Of a stretch of 64,000 nucleotides of DNA, positions 10,140 through 23,020 are shown in pieces. Location: assembly GCA_034359265.1 (NCBI GenBank), contig CP136891.1:80530501-80594500 (forward strand). Reading direction: 5' to 3'. The stretch comes from Canna indica. Lineage: Eukaryota; Streptophyta; Magnoliopsida; Zingiberales; Cannaceae. The translations under genes and the position numbers were made by a program. The notes under the pieces were generated by a model, which ran no database searches, was not told the origin of the DNA, and saw nothing but the letters and a program-made list of their open reading frames with translations. Position 1 is the stretch's first letter. Each line of letters starts with the position of its first letter.

Positions 10140-11968
10140 GTTACCTATGCTGATCTTTCGTTGCCTTTAGTATACTAGTTGTTGAACATGAAATTGATTG
10201 ATCACATGAAATGAAACATTGTCTTGAAGGAGCAAAAATCATGTTGAAGAGTAGATATTTGTGTTTACCCTCCGTCGTTCCTTTGTGCAATTGAACTGGC
10301 AAATGTTGGGTTTTGATTGAAGTTTGAGCTATTCTTTTCTTTTTTTAATCGGATTTTTATATAAAATTTTAGTTTCATTCCAATAATAAGAATTTTTAGT
10401 AATAAAAATTACTAGAAAAAAATCATTTGACTATAAGAATGTATTCTAAATTTTTTTAAATATAAAATTTTAAAAATATAATTTTTTTTTTTGAGCATTT
10501 ACCCAATGTCAAAATATGGATTCAATTTTTTGAATGCATAACCTTGTACCTAAAAATACTAGTTTGATCTCTGAATAATTGGGTCAAAATTAGTATGTTT
10601 ATGATAATAGATTTTGAAGAAGTTGCATGTTTATGTAATTGCATAATTTTTTTTGTAAAATTTAACTTGCAAAATTTAACTTTTATAAAATTCATAATAG
10701 AAAAAATCAACACTCATTTAATCTTATATTAAATACTTTTTTCTTAGTAATCAAACAATTATTTAATCTTTCATCTCTTGTAATTGCATAATTTAATTTG
10801 CATAATTTAATTTTTATAAAATTCATAATAGAAAAAAAATTAACACTGATTGACTGTCCTTCAAAAAAAATTAAATAATCATTCATATATCTACTAGCTA
10901 AAAAAATATATCTAACTAGCTATTTATTTGATAAAATTGCTTTAAAAAATTATCTAGTACATATTGTCTTAATTAAAAGATAAACCTCGACCATGAGAAA
11001 ATGAAGAAACCAAGTTTAAAACAACAAATAACAACTAAGCTTTAAATCTCATACTAGATGAGGTTGGCAAGAAACAGTTTAAAAGGGGAAACAAATTTGT
11101 TTTATCTCTAGTGAGAAAAAGAATTGTACTCGGTATGTTGTATAAAATAATACTTATTTTTTTCTTAATATATCTTTTATAAAATTATATTCAGGAATTT
11201 TATAAAATCAGATTTTGGAATAGAAAAATTTCTAAATTTGGATTTTGGGGTCAAAATTTTCAAATCCGAAATCCTAGTGTTTGATATTTTTTACCTCTTC
11301 AAAGTCTTTTGTTCAAAAATTCAATATATATATATATAATTTTAAAAATAATATTAATTTAAAAAATATATTTTCAAATTATACATAGATTTTTGCACAA
11401 AATTTATATTTTTTTAATCACAATACTTCTTTTGTATTTTTTTAAAATATTTCATTAATTAAAATTATTTTTTTAAATTATAAAATTATTATAGACTTTT
11501 GACAAAAAAAATTTAATGCATTAAAATTTTTTGCTCAAAATTTATAAAATTTAATTTAAAATTAAAATATTAAAATATTTTTTGTCCAAAATATTTTTTA
11601 TAGACTTTATCAAATCTTTATATCATATATATATATATATATATTATAAATTAAATAATTTTTTATAATTATGAAATTATTATAAATAAAAGTTTCTGAT
11701 TCATTTTTTGCAAAGTCTATAAAAATTTTATAAGTTTTAAAAAATATATTTTAATCAATGAAGTAAGTTTTTAATGATACAAAAAATGTACTATGATAAA
11801 AAAAAATATTTTTTACGTTAAAATATTTTATAATTTATAATTTAAATTTAAATTTATAAATTTTGTGCAAAAGTCTTTAATACATTATGGAGTTTGAAAA
11901 TATATATATTTAGACTATAATATCTTATTTTTATCATAAAAAAATTTCAAAAATTTATTTTCTTTTAA

Positions 11969-12030
<62 letters not shown>

Positions 12031-12517
12031 TTGACCAGTGTCTCTAACTTTGGCTGATGCTAAAACATGAATCTTGAATTTTAGGTTCTGAATTTAGGAA
12101 TTTTGGATCTTCAAATTCAAATTTCAGAATTTTCTTCTCTAAAAATTTTCAAAATTTGAATTTGAGAAATTGCTGATTTACATTTATATTTTTTTAATTT
12201 CCAGTGGGGGCAATGCTCTCATTGTAAATTTGCCACTGGATAAGAGCCTAAGAAATTATGGAAATTATACTATAAGAAGTTTCGGGCATAAACTTAAGAC
12301 TTAATGCACGGTGTCTCTCAATAAAGGAGAATCTTATGCAACTATATTAGCTTATATAAAATCCAATATTAGAAATCACAACGAGAATAATGGTGCTTTT
12401 GTTTAGAGCATCAATGACTATTTTCGAGTCTTATTCAATATAAACTATTGGGAATTGTATATCATATGTGTACTTGACTGTGTGCAAAATAGCACATTTT
12501 CACTAGTAAGAAGAGTA
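10140..12517. other. Very AT-rich intergenic DNA
   Basis: No gene is supported. The stretch is made of short A/T-rich words, including local repeats such as 'tgcataatttaat...tttataaaattcataatag' near 10640-10700 and 10790-10830. It also holds a long AT dinucleotide tract at about 11975-12024. It may be decayed retrotransposon or MITE sequence, but I cannot define ends. Confidence 0.4.
11975..12024. repeat. (AT)n microsatellite
   Basis: About 25 uninterrupted AT dinucleotides. Shorter AT tracts are at about 11322-11337 and 11624-11643. Confidence 0.9.
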
Positions 12518-12525
12518 CTAGCATT

Positions 12526-12949
12526 TAGGGGTTAGCATCAGTCGGGTCAAAATTTGACCCAGTCCGAATAACTCGAACCTGAAGAAGAAGACTCCAAAAC
12601 CACTCGATCCTATCCAAATAAGAATCAATGGCTCAACCCAATTAACTCGAATAAGATCAACTTTTAACATTTTTAAATATTATCAACCTGAATTATAAGA
12701 TATCCACTATTCTAATCTATTATAAACATACTCATTTTGAATATTATCATCTAAAATATTCACGATTAGAGTGCTATATCTAGGTTTCTTTTAATTTTCA
12801 CTCTTATAATCATATCAAATATTCACTATTTAACTTTTTTTTTTAATTTCCGAATCTAATTGGGTATATCAAAATTTTTATCCGACTTAAATTTTTGAAT
12901 TGTTTTTTATTCAAATTATTCAAATCAATTTAGATTTTGCTCACTCCTA
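12526..12949. mobile_element. hAT-like MITE
   Basis: The left end is taggggttagcatcagtcgg and the right end reads back as taggagtgagcaaaatc. The flanks ctagcatt (12518-12525) and ctagtatt (12950-12957) are an 8-bp target duplication with one mismatch, so this is an older insertion. The interior is AT-rich with 'cccaattaactcgaa' type words and no ORF. Confidence 0.65.
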
Positions 12950-12957
12950 CTAGTATT

Positions 12958-14655
12958 TACAATTTTAAATCCTACAAACACACAAGCACCGTCAGGAAGC
13001 TTATTATGGCTAAAAGATTGTTTATGCTTTTTAATCTTTATAAAAAAATATTTAGCATGCAAAATAGAATGAAAATTAGAACTTTATTCACCACTCTGTG
13101 AACATATTAATTTTTAGAAAACCAAATAAACCATATAATACTAGCAATAAAATCCATGAAAGAACCAACTCAATTGGGTTTATTCAGCACAGCACAATAC
13201 TACCCGAGTAGACAAAATTTATGACTGAAAAATCAAGGTTTAAGGGGATTCCCAAATTGTCATTCATTCCCAACACAAGGATGAGATGGTAAGATGAAAA
13301 AAGAGAGCTTATTTGTTGTCTAATGCTAAGGATATCAATTTGGATTTGGATTAAAGGGGACGGAGGAGTAGGCAAGGAGTAAATTTATCTTAATTATCTC
13401 TTCATTCCTTCTCTCTATCTTACTAATATCTTTTCAAATAAATCCTAAATTCATTGGGGATGACATTATTTAACTGAGTTAAATAGTCAAAGCACTTCAT
13501 ATATTTTTTCAAGAAAATAAATTATATCATTATTAAAGACAAATCTATATATATATTACACCATGATCGTCCAATATTCAATTTAAAATAAATTAGCTAT
13601 TTTTTTGAAAATTCAAAATTGAATTGAATCATAATCATTTTCAAAATACTTTTCAAAATTGATTTTATTTAGGTTTGATTTAAAGTGAAATTAACATAAA
13701 ATTATTTACAGTATTAACTATCATAATAATATTAGTACATTATCAATTAAAATTATTAATAATAATAATCATCATTTTGGAAAATAATAATAATAATAAT
13801 CATTGTTTTTATTCATATTTAAATAGTGGAAATTAAGCTATTAACAACGTGCCTTATATTTATGTCCTCGTCATCTAATTAGCTACCAATGGATGTTTTA
13901 TTATTTGAAACAATATTATTATTATTTTACAAATTTGATTTAAATATTTTACTTATAAGTCTTTGATTTGAACCCTAATTTTAATATTTTGCACCCACTG
14001 GTTCATTTCTTGTAATATAAAATACTTTTTAAAAAACAAAAAATTAATTGATTTAATTAATGGAAGTGACTTACCTACTAATAATAATTTTTTTATAATT
14101 TTATTGTGAATTTAGGATGTTTTTTTCGAACATGTTTAAAATTAGTCGAATCAGTTGAAAATAGTAAGAAAAAAATATTTTGTTGATGCAAGTTATGAAA
14201 GTGATTTACCTATAATAATAGTTTTTTTATGATTTTATTATGAATTTAGGATGAATTTTTTGAATCTGTTTAAAATTGATCGAATCAACCGAAAAGGGTC
14301 TGCGGAGAGTAATATGGGTATATGGATATTACTTTTTAATTTTTATCATTGAAATAAAATCTAATTTTAAATGCATATATTGGTTTATAAATTGAGCTAA
14401 ACAAAATAAATAAATAAATTATAAGTTAAATCGAATCAAATAATTAGGGATGAAAACCACTCGAGCAATATCTATATCTAAAATATTTACCTAATTTTCT
14501 ACGAATCCAAAACTAAGCCCTCGAGTCCATTATATGCGAAAGCATGTAAAGGTGCCAATATGAACTCTCACTCTCCGAACTCCCAACTCCTCCGTGATTC
14601 CACCGCGAATGCCAAATCTTCCCGGTAGTAGCTCGGATAACCGGCAGTCGAACTC
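12958..14655. other. AT-rich 5' flank of the PPR gene
   Basis: No gene is supported. A local duplication of about 60 bases (tgacttacctactaataataatttttttat and a close copy) lies at about 14068-14290. A TAGGG-type end (tagggatgaaaaccactcgag) at about 14444 may be a truncated hAT-like element. ATT/AAT microsatellites lie near 13750-13800. Confidence 0.4.
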
Positions 14656-17600
14656 ATGCAGTTTAAATCTCATCGAGACTTTTGCCCGCGGATTCGTCAC
14701 CACTTATTCTCCCTCTTCCATTCCCCTCAACCTCGCTCCTCTCAAAAGGTAGAATCTTCCAGGTGAACCCGTCGCCAGTTACTCTTTCAATTTTTTGCTG
14801 TATTCCTCCGTCTATATATTTTAGTTTGTGACGCCGTACTTGTTGCAAAATTGCAGCTTTTTGTTGGAAAAGCCAGAGTCAGTTTTGTTCGATACAGCCG
14901 CTATGCTGTCTGCCACGCGCTTGATGAATCCGTTGATGAAGAAATTGAAGGTCATACAGCCGAGGCATTACCTAAAGGAGATGTCTTTTCTGTTCTTAAC
15001 GTGGCGGGATCCGGTGTTCGTGCTGGCTGTAGTCCGCGTATTGTGCTGCTTGATGGAATTCCGAGTTCCGGTTCTTTGTTAGAGGCTAGAAGGATCCATG
15101 TGAGGACCCTGAAGGTGGCATTCCGTGGATTAGACCCGTTGATCCATCGTCTGATTGATTTGTATCTGGCCTTCACTGGAATACCAGATGCACTTAAGCT
15201 GTTTGATGATATGCCTCATAAAAGTATGTCTTTATGGAACCACATGATTGCGCAGTTTCTTCAGAGGAAGGAGCACCAAAAAGTTTTAGTTTTTTTCATG
15301 AGAATGGTGAGAGAGTGTGGGAATCCTGACCCGGTCGCTATTTCTAGCTCCCTGAGAGCGTGCAGTGGAAATAATAAGTATTGGAATTTTGTGCAACAGA
15401 TTCATGCGAAGATAATAAGGTATGGTTTGGTTGGTGATTCCATTGTCGGTAATCCTTTGATTGATCTATACTCGAAAAATGGGTGTATTGATTCAGCTAG
15501 GATGGTGTTTAAAGACCTATGGTGGAAGGACAATGTTTCATGGGTTGCTATGGTATCTGGTTTTTCACAAAATGGTTTTGGAGGTGAAGCTCTTCAACTT
15601 TTTAAGGAGATGCACTGTGCTGGAGTTCTGCCTACTCCTTATGTTCTTTCCAGTGTCCTTAGTGCTTGCACAAAGACTGATCACTTTGTACATGGAGAGC
15701 TGATCCATGCCCATGTGATTAAGCAAGGATTCTCCTCTGAAACTTTTGTAGGCAACGCCCTTGTCACCTTGTATTCCCGGTGTGGAAGCCTGACATTGGC
15801 AGAGCGCATATTTAGTGAGATGCCTTGTCATGATAGTGTTACTTATAACACTCTTATTTCTGGACATGCACAAAATGGAAATAGCAAAAATGCTATACAA
15901 GTTTTTGAATGGATGCAACACGTAGGCTTCAGACCTGATGCTGTCACAATTGCAGCTCTTCTCACAGCTTGTGGCTCTATTGGAGACATTCAAAGGGGAA
16001 AGCAGCTCCACTCTTATGTGTTTAAAGCTGGATTATCTTCAGATTATATAATTGAGGGTTCTGTGCTTGATCTATATGTGAAATGTGCTGACATAGAAAC
16101 TGCCCATGAGTTTTTAAATACAACTGATAGAGAGAATGTAGTCTTGTGGAATGTAATGCTTGTGGCTTATGGTCAGATGGGCGATTTAAGAAAATCTTTT
16201 GATCTGTTCTACCAGATGCAACTCGAGGGTATGCAACCTAACCAATATACATATCCTAGTATACTTAGAACTTGTACTTATGTTGGTGCTCTTGGTCTTG
16301 GAGAGCAAATTCATACCTTAACTATAAAGACAGGATTCGAGCTTAATGTTTATGTTAGTAGTGTACTTATTGATATGTATTCCAAATGTGGTGAATTTAC
16401 AATGGCTAGGGATATTCTTGAAAGACTTACAGAGAAAGATGTTGTCTCTTGGACTGCCCTGATTGCTGGTTATGCACAACATGACTATTGCATGGAAGCT
16501 CTCCAGACTTTTGAGGAAATGCAAAATTGTGGTATACAAGCTGATAATATAGGATTTGCTAGTGCTATTAGTGCAAGTGCTGGGATCAGAGCAATCAAAC
16601 AAGGGATGCAGATCCATGCTCAGGTTTGCGTCAGTGGTTATGCAACAGATATTTCAATTGGAAATTCGCTCATCAACTTATATGCCCGATGTGGTAGGAT
16701 GAATGACGCATATTCTGCATTCGACAATGTTGAGATTAAAGATGATATATCATGGAATGGATTGATATCTGGGTTTGCACAGAGTGGCAACTGTGAGGAG
16801 GCTTTAAAGATGTTTAAGATGATGAACAAATCTGACACTAAAGCAAATTTATTTACTTTTGGATCTGTACTAAGTGCTTCTGCTAACATGGCTGATATTA
16901 AACAAGGTAAGCAGATTCATGCAATGATTATAAAGACTGGTTACGATACTGAGATAGAAGCTGGTAATGCATTAGTTTCACTTTATGCTAAATGTGGTTG
17001 CATTGAAGATGCAAAGGTTGCATTCTTCAAAATGCCTGAAAGGAATGAGGTGTCATGGAATGCAATAATTACAGGCTATTCGCAACATGGACATGGCCGA
17101 GATGCACTGAAGCTTTTTGAGCAGATGAAGCAAGAAAAACTTAAACCAAATCATGTTACATTTATAGGTGTTTTAGCTGCTTGTAGTCATGTAGGTTTAG
17201 TAGATGAAGGTCTTAATTACTTCAGATCTATGAAGGAAGAGCACAGTCTCCTTCCTAGGCCAGATCACTATGCTTGTGTTGTGGATATTCTTGGACGGAG
17301 AGGACAGTTGGATCGTGCTAAAGAGTTCATTCAGGAAATGCCCATTGCCCCAGATGCTATGGTTTGGAGAACCCTACTTAGTGCTTGTACAGTTCACAAG
17401 AACATAGAAACTGGAGAACTTGCAGCTAAGCATCTTTTGAAGTTGGAGCCAGATGACTCAGCTAGTTATGTTCTCCTGTCAAACCTATATGCAGTGACCA
17501 AAAAATGGGATTATAGGGATGAGGTGAGGCAGATGATGAAAGATAAAGGGGTTAAAAAGGAGCCTGGACGAAGTTGGATTGAAGTGAAGAATGTGTTTCA

Positions 17601-17970
17601 TGCATTCTTTGTTGGTGATAGGTTGCATGATCAAGCAGATGTAATCTATAAGTTCTTGGAAGACTTGAACAATAGGGCAGTTGAAATAGGGTACAAGCAA
17701 GATAAGTATTATTTGTTACATGACACAGAGCAAGAGCAGAAAGACCCCAGTTCATACATCCACAGTGAGAAGTTAGCTGTTGCTTTTGGTCTTATGAATT
17801 TGTCTTCTGAGATACCCCTTCGTGTGATAAAGAACCTTCGTGTTTGTAATGACTGTCATATCTGGATGAAGTTTGTTTCAAGGATTACTGGCCGAGAAAT
17901 TGTATTACGTGATCCCTATCGGTTTCATCATTTTGAAGGAGGCACGTGCTCGTGTGGTGACTATTGGTAA
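14656..17970 (+). CDS. Pentatricopeptide repeat protein, PLS class with E and DYW domains (At4g13650 type)
   Basis: The proposed model has exon 1 at 14656-14748 and exon 2 at 14857-17970, joined in phase 0 across a 108-bp intron. The product is 1068 residues, close to the roughly 1064 of its apparent Arabidopsis relative At4g13650. Exon 1 gives MQFKSHRDFCPRIRHH..., a basic, acid-poor leader suited to organelle import. The long exon is a tandem of P, L and S motifs (repeated 'SWNAIITGYSQHG', 'GNALVSLYAKCG', 'Q(I/L)HA' signatures). It then has an E region (PGRSWIEVKN, HAFFVGD) and a C-terminal DYW domain. The DYW domain keeps the deaminase-like HSE motif (YIHSEKLAVAFG), CNDCH, and the last residues CSCGDYW. 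Such proteins bind organellar RNA and carry out C-to-U editing; the target site cannot be read from the sequence. Without exon 1 the long frame starts at a non-ATG codon, so the leader exon is likely real. Confidence 0.9.
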
Positions 17971-18000
17971 AGTTTCAGGATCCGATTGTACAATTAATGC

Positions 18001-18250
18001 ACCAGTGAGAGGCTTGCTGTTGCCTTTCTGTTTATGAGTTTGTCTCATGAGGTACCCCTTTGTGTGATTAAGAGCCTTGTGTATGTAATTATTGTCATAA
18101 CTGGGTGAAGTTTGTTTCAAGGGCTGCCGGCTGAGAAATTGTATTACGCAAACCCTACTGGTTTCATCATTCTGATTCTCTGAAGGAGGCACTTGCTATC
18201 TGGTGACTATTGGTACAGTTTCAGGATATGTTTGTACAAGTAATGCACCA
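18001..18250 (+). pseudogene. Decayed tandem copy of the PPR gene's 3' end
   Basis: From about 18001 the sequence repeats, with many changes, the last roughly 240 bases of the PPR gene (from about 17760) including its 3' flank. Examples are cagtgagaggcttgctgttg against cagtgagaagttagctgttg, and the terminal gactattggtacagtttcag against gactattggtaaagtttcag. The copy has small deletions and stop codons, so it codes for nothing. It lies directly after the stop codon of the intact gene, in the same orientation, probably in its 3' UTR. Confidence 0.85.
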
Positions 18251-18252
18251 TT

Positions 18253-18586
18253 GTGGTAGCATCCAACTGTGCATATGCTATAACTTACCATGTAAGGATA
18301 CATGTGGCATCAAAATACACTTGCTGTCTACTTAGTCTCATAGGTTTATGGACCCGGAGTTAATGGACTTTTAGACAGTGGATAAATGGTTGAAGATTAC
18401 TTGCTGAAAATTATTATAAGATAAACCAACCAATAATCTCTTACACTCGAGAAATGAGAGAGAAAGTGTGATAGGTCAGTTAATGATGTGAAGTATTACT
18501 CTGAATAGAATTCGTATTTGATTAATTAAATTTCTGAAAAGATGCAGGCTTTTGGATATTTATAAGTTCGCCAATTTTATTATCAG
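18253..18586. other. Spacer between PPR copy and transporter relic
   Basis: No gene, repeat or RNA is recognised. If the transporter relic once had 5' exons, they are not visible here. Confidence 0.35.
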
Positions 18587-19784
18587 GGTTGCTTGGGTGA
18601 TTGGTTGGGCTTTAATTCTGGAATATACAATTGGCAGGTCAGCTGTTGCACATGGAATATTTCCAAATTTGGTAATTTAATCTTCATTATTCAAGCCTTT
18701 TACATGAGTTGATGATTGCTTATTAGTATTTGCTTTTCTTACACATCTATGAATTTTTTGTTCAAATATGGTTAGGCAATACAAGTACTGATCATCTAGA
18801 GTTAAATAAGCAAATGTAGTTAAATCACTCCACACTCCACATTATAATTCTCATTGTTATTTGCCTCCTTTTTTCTTTATTGTTTAGTTGTTACTTATGA
18901 TTTATTGCACACTCTGTTCTTCGAAAATCAGCTTAGACATGCTAAACCACAGTAAAGTGCAGTTCTGTGTGTTATCCGCAGCAAGTCACAACAAATGCAC
19001 TGAATAATTTTTGGACATCTTAATGTTTACAATTGCCCATACAGAATTCTTTATTGAGCTGGGATTAGATAACATCATATGACTTCTCTTATTACTGTTA
19101 ATAATGCAGGAATGGAAATTTTGTTTGGTTTTGTGAGCCTCTGTGTAATCTTCATTCTTAACCTATCTTGCTCTCAAGATAACATCACATGATTTCTCCT
19201 ATTACTGCTAATAATGCAGGAATGACAATTTTGTTTGATTTTGTGAGTCTGCGTGTCATCTTCGTCCTTAACCTATCTTGCTCTCTAGATAACATCAATG
19301 ATTTCTCTTATTACTGCTAATATTGCAAGAATGGAAATTTTTGTTTGATTTTGTGAGTCTGCATCTTATCTTTTGTTTTATTAAATTAGCTTTTTTTTAT
19401 TAGTCCACTTTTATTCTAAGCAAATTATTTGTTGCAGGTTAAGAATCCTCAAAGAGATTTGCCATCCGGAATAGCAACTGCTCTGTCTATATGTTGCTTA
19501 CTCTATATGATGGTTTCTGTTGTTGTTGGTTTGGTTCCATATTTTGCCATGGACCCTGACACCCCAATCTCAACTGCCTTTGCAAGGAATGATGTTAAGT
19601 GGGCAGTGTAAGTAGCTCTTTTTTACTTTGCTTCTTGCTTGTTGTTTGTGTGTAGTCATTTTGGACATGCATATTTGTGTCTTCTCTTAGCTCTTTATTT
19701 TGCTTGCATAATAACAGGTATATAATCACATCTGGTGCCGTTCTTGCTCTATGTTCAGATTCAATGGGCTTCCTTCTCCCACAG
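18587..19784 (+). pseudogene. Relic of a cationic amino acid transporter (CAT2/3/4 type)
   Basis: Three exon-like pieces keep splice sites. 18587-18671 reads VAWVIGWALILEYTIGRSAV then AHGIFPNL. 19438-19607 reads VKNPQRDLPSGIATALSICC followed by LLYMMVSVVVGLVPYFAMDP and DTPISTAFARNDVKWA. 19718-19784 reads YIITSGAVLALCSDSMGFLL then PQ. All match plant vacuolar-type CAT transporters in order. The intervening part of the family protein (about 80-100 residues before VKNPQRDLP) is missing, as are the N-terminal and C-terminal thirds. Conserved pieces with good splice sites but missing segments indicate a truncated, non-functional copy. Confidence 0.8.
19067..19372. repeat. Three tandem copies of a 110-bp unit inside the CAT relic
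   Basis: Units start at 19067, 19177 and 19287 with agataacatca and have an exact 110-base spacing. The third is cut short at about 19372. Each contains taatgcaggaatg or a variant, which resembles a splice acceptor. The array lies in the gap where transporter exons are missing. Confidence 0.85.
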
Positions 19785-21640
19785 GTACAGAATAAGCGGA
19801 TGAATTTTAAACCTATTTTTCTTTTTGCACTTTGCTCATTTTTTATCTTGATTTTGTATTTGTACCTAATGCAAATGGAACTTTAGAATTTAATGCAGCC
19901 TCCTTTCTAGAATCTGTCCAGGTTGTTAGAAAGGAGGGATTTATGATTTATCCAACACAATACTTGACAAACATGAAATGGACATTTTCAAACAAGCATA
20001 GGAGTTCTAAAACCATGTCAATTATAAGTCTTAACTTACAAGATAAGCAGTATTGCTCTTGAAGAATGTATCCATTGTGGAATCTTCTAAGCTGTAGAAA
20101 GAAAGGAATTTATCAAATGCATGCTCTGGACCAACATGGAAATGAGTGTTGTACTAAAATCATGTCAACAAAGGTCATCAACTTACATGATAAGCAGGCC
20201 CCCCTAATCACAATAGGAAAAGAACTGACCTTGAGCTGCCTATATGTATCCTTAATGTGAAATAGTTTGCAAGTACGTTGCTAATGCTACCTGCTAACAT
20301 TCTTTAAGTAGTTAATGGTGTGGTAATTCTTAAAAAACTGCATTCATTTCGTTTTGACATTGATGTATCTAAAATAAAAGGGAAAGAGCCAGATTACACA
20401 AGAGAATGACTGTTAAAAAATCAATTAAAAAATGGTGTAATCAAGATAAGAAAAACCATTCTTTGAATTCTTCTTTCTGCTTTCTGACGTTCTGGTTATA
20501 ATTGTTTGATACTTTAAGCTAGATTTTACCTGGGTCATGTTGTAAGATAGAAAAGTTTCAGTTTTGTTGTTGTCTCTTACCTGGGTCCTGTTTGATATTA
20601 GCATCAATCTAGAATCACCAATGCTGAGTGGATCATCAGACTATCTTTTTTCTGCACGTGCTAATATATCTGCATCAGTCCAGAATCACCAATGCCATGA
20701 ACTTGACAATATGCCATTGATTGCCATGGAAATGATTTGGAATATAATTGATGCAGCACTAGCACATGGTTCCGAGTTTCTCTATGGCTATTGGTTGGTG
20801 TTTTTGTGTACTTATTTTACAGCCGAACACACAGCTCTACGCAGTATATGTTCCTGCAGCGCATGTGGATGAAACATACAGAACTTCCTCAGAATATTTA
20901 GCTTAAAACACATCTCATCCTTTTACAATCTATTTATTGATATTTACCATGCCAGTTATTAGCATTCCATTTGAAAATTAAGGATTCATTTCATCCTTGC
21001 ATGTTTGTGTAAAAGGATATTCTTAGACACAAATGCTTCCACCTCCTACAGGAGTGTAAATAGTTTTAAGGAATCGTTGTGTGGTTTAGTAATAATACTT
21101 TCATTTTGCGTGATAAGAATGGAAAAGTCTACCTTGTTTTTAGTTCATTGGTTGCTTTGCCTTCTTCTTGGGTGCTTCATAATTGCATCCTTGTGATTGT
21201 GCAGAACTTCCTTTCCTTTGGTTTAGGTTCAATTGACTCTACGTTTCATGCTTTTTGAAGCTTTGCCATGGATTTGCTTCCACAATTAAAACATGTTTTG
21301 GAGAAAGAAAAAGGGTTCTGAAGAGCATCATTGTTCTTGCAGCAATGTGTCATGGTGTCCGAATCTGTTGAAATAAAGATATAGCTTTGCATCAGCAAGA
21401 GGAGAATGATTCACATGCCTTGATGAGGGTTTTGTACCAATCAAATTGCTCATTCATGTGTGTGCCAATCAGCTACGTACATACGCATATTCCTGAACAT
21501 TCACCTATAGTTCCATTCACTTAAAAATATTAGCTATTTCAAATTTAATTATGTAGATAAACAATGTTTCTTTTCTTTTAAATATATTTTTCAAACAAAG
21601 GCTATTGCTTGCATTTGAAGCTTTGAAATGAACCATCACA
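19785..21640. other. Downstream of the CAT relic; no gene recognised
   Basis: Open frames here are short and match nothing I know. Two diverged copies of a roughly 130-base segment, ending 'caacttacaagataagcag' near 20050 and 'caacttacatgataagcag' near 20198, suggest an old local duplication. The expected next CAT exon (..RILMAMARDG..) is not seen. Confidence 0.4.
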
Positions 21641-22070
21641 CTTGCTTGGAGCCGGGGTGATGCGGTCCTACGCACCTCCTGGTCCGGTGGGGGGAGGGGG
21701 GACTTGCAAAGGCACTTCGATGCCCAAGTAAGAAAGAATTATTGATGATAGATATGAAATTAAAATTCTTTCTTACTTGAGCGTCAGAGTGGAGTGACTA
21801 TATATAGTGCAAGATAAGAGATATTTTGGGTGATGTCGTCTCTTTGAATCTTGCGGGGATGTGTTGGTCGAGGCTAATCCAGATATGTTAGGTTTATTAT
21901 TTACGAATTTTTGGTAATTAATAAGGACGTGAGTGTTCAGGTATGATCAGGTGGAACCTTTGGCTAAATAATATTTTACTCGATTTGAGTATGGTTCATG
22001 AGAGTGAGTGCTTTTGGATTTGATCCGGTCAAACCGAGAGTACTAGTCCAATCCAACATAACTTTGCAAA
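21641..22070. repeat. Dispersed repeat, copy A (related to 29230-29700)
   Basis: The sequence shares a collinear series of words with the stretch at 29230-29700. Examples are 'atcttgcggggatg' against 'atcttgtagggatg', 'tatgatcaggtgga' against 'tatgatcgggtgga', and 'ggttcatg...gatccggtc...agtac' against 'ggttcatg...atccggtc...ggtac'. Both copies run in the same direction. It is probably part of an LTR or other non-coding retroelement sequence; no ends are defined. Confidence 0.55.
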
Positions 22071-22080
22071 TGAGTATATA

Positions 22081-22970
22081 TAACTTTATAAAATTCAAGG
22101 CACACGTAACAAAGCTTATTTTTGCTTAATGGTATTTATATCATTTCAAAAATATTAATTGTCATTCTCTCTAAATTTTTTTTTTTAATTACCAATAGTT
22201 CGACAATTAAAGGATCATTCAAAATTTTAAAATTATCAAATATGTTACTGTAATTTATCTCTATCACGCAAATATAAGTTAAGATTTTCTTTTTTAAAAA
22301 AAGCTAAGATTTGGCTTTCAGAATTAATGAAACCATTTTAAGTGCTTGTTAAAATTTTAAATTATTGTTAACCGTAATTAACATTAATTAGATTGATTTT
22401 ATTAGATGATGATATAAAATATTTTTAAAAATGTATATACACAATTTTACTCTTTGAAACTTTTTTTTTTGCAAAAAGCACTTGAATGCAATTTTTTTTG
22501 TTTCGTCGAATTTGAAGAGCATTAGATTTCAAAAAGAATATATCATTAATTTTAATTTCTGGAAGAGTGGGATATAGATCCTGAAAAGGGATGTAGGAAT
22601 TAAAAATTAAAATCCTAAGTTTTGCTAGAAATTTAAAAACATTTTTAAAGAAAAAAAAATCGAAATTTAATTTTTATTTTGAAATAAAGGCTATCTTATA
22701 TTGAAATAAATTCAAAATTATTTTTTTTAATGAAAAATAACTTTATTGTAGAAAATTTTAATTCAATTTTAAAAAAAATTGTCAAATTTTTTATATTATT
22801 ATCTTAAACTTAAGATTTGGCAAGGTATTCAAATTGTATATATCCTCTAATGTACTATCTAAAATAGAGAGCACATTACATCTTATATATCCTGAATTCA
22901 AGTTAGCCTTGGACGATTCAAATTTCAAAGTTAAAGGCAATCCTAGTGGTTAATATAAGTGGTCTTATTC

Positions 22971-23020
<50 letters not shown>

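Noticed and set aside
20564..20872. Candidate further exon of the CAT transporter
   Set aside because: The translation does not match the expected transporter sequence after ..LLPQ and has no membrane-segment pattern of the family.
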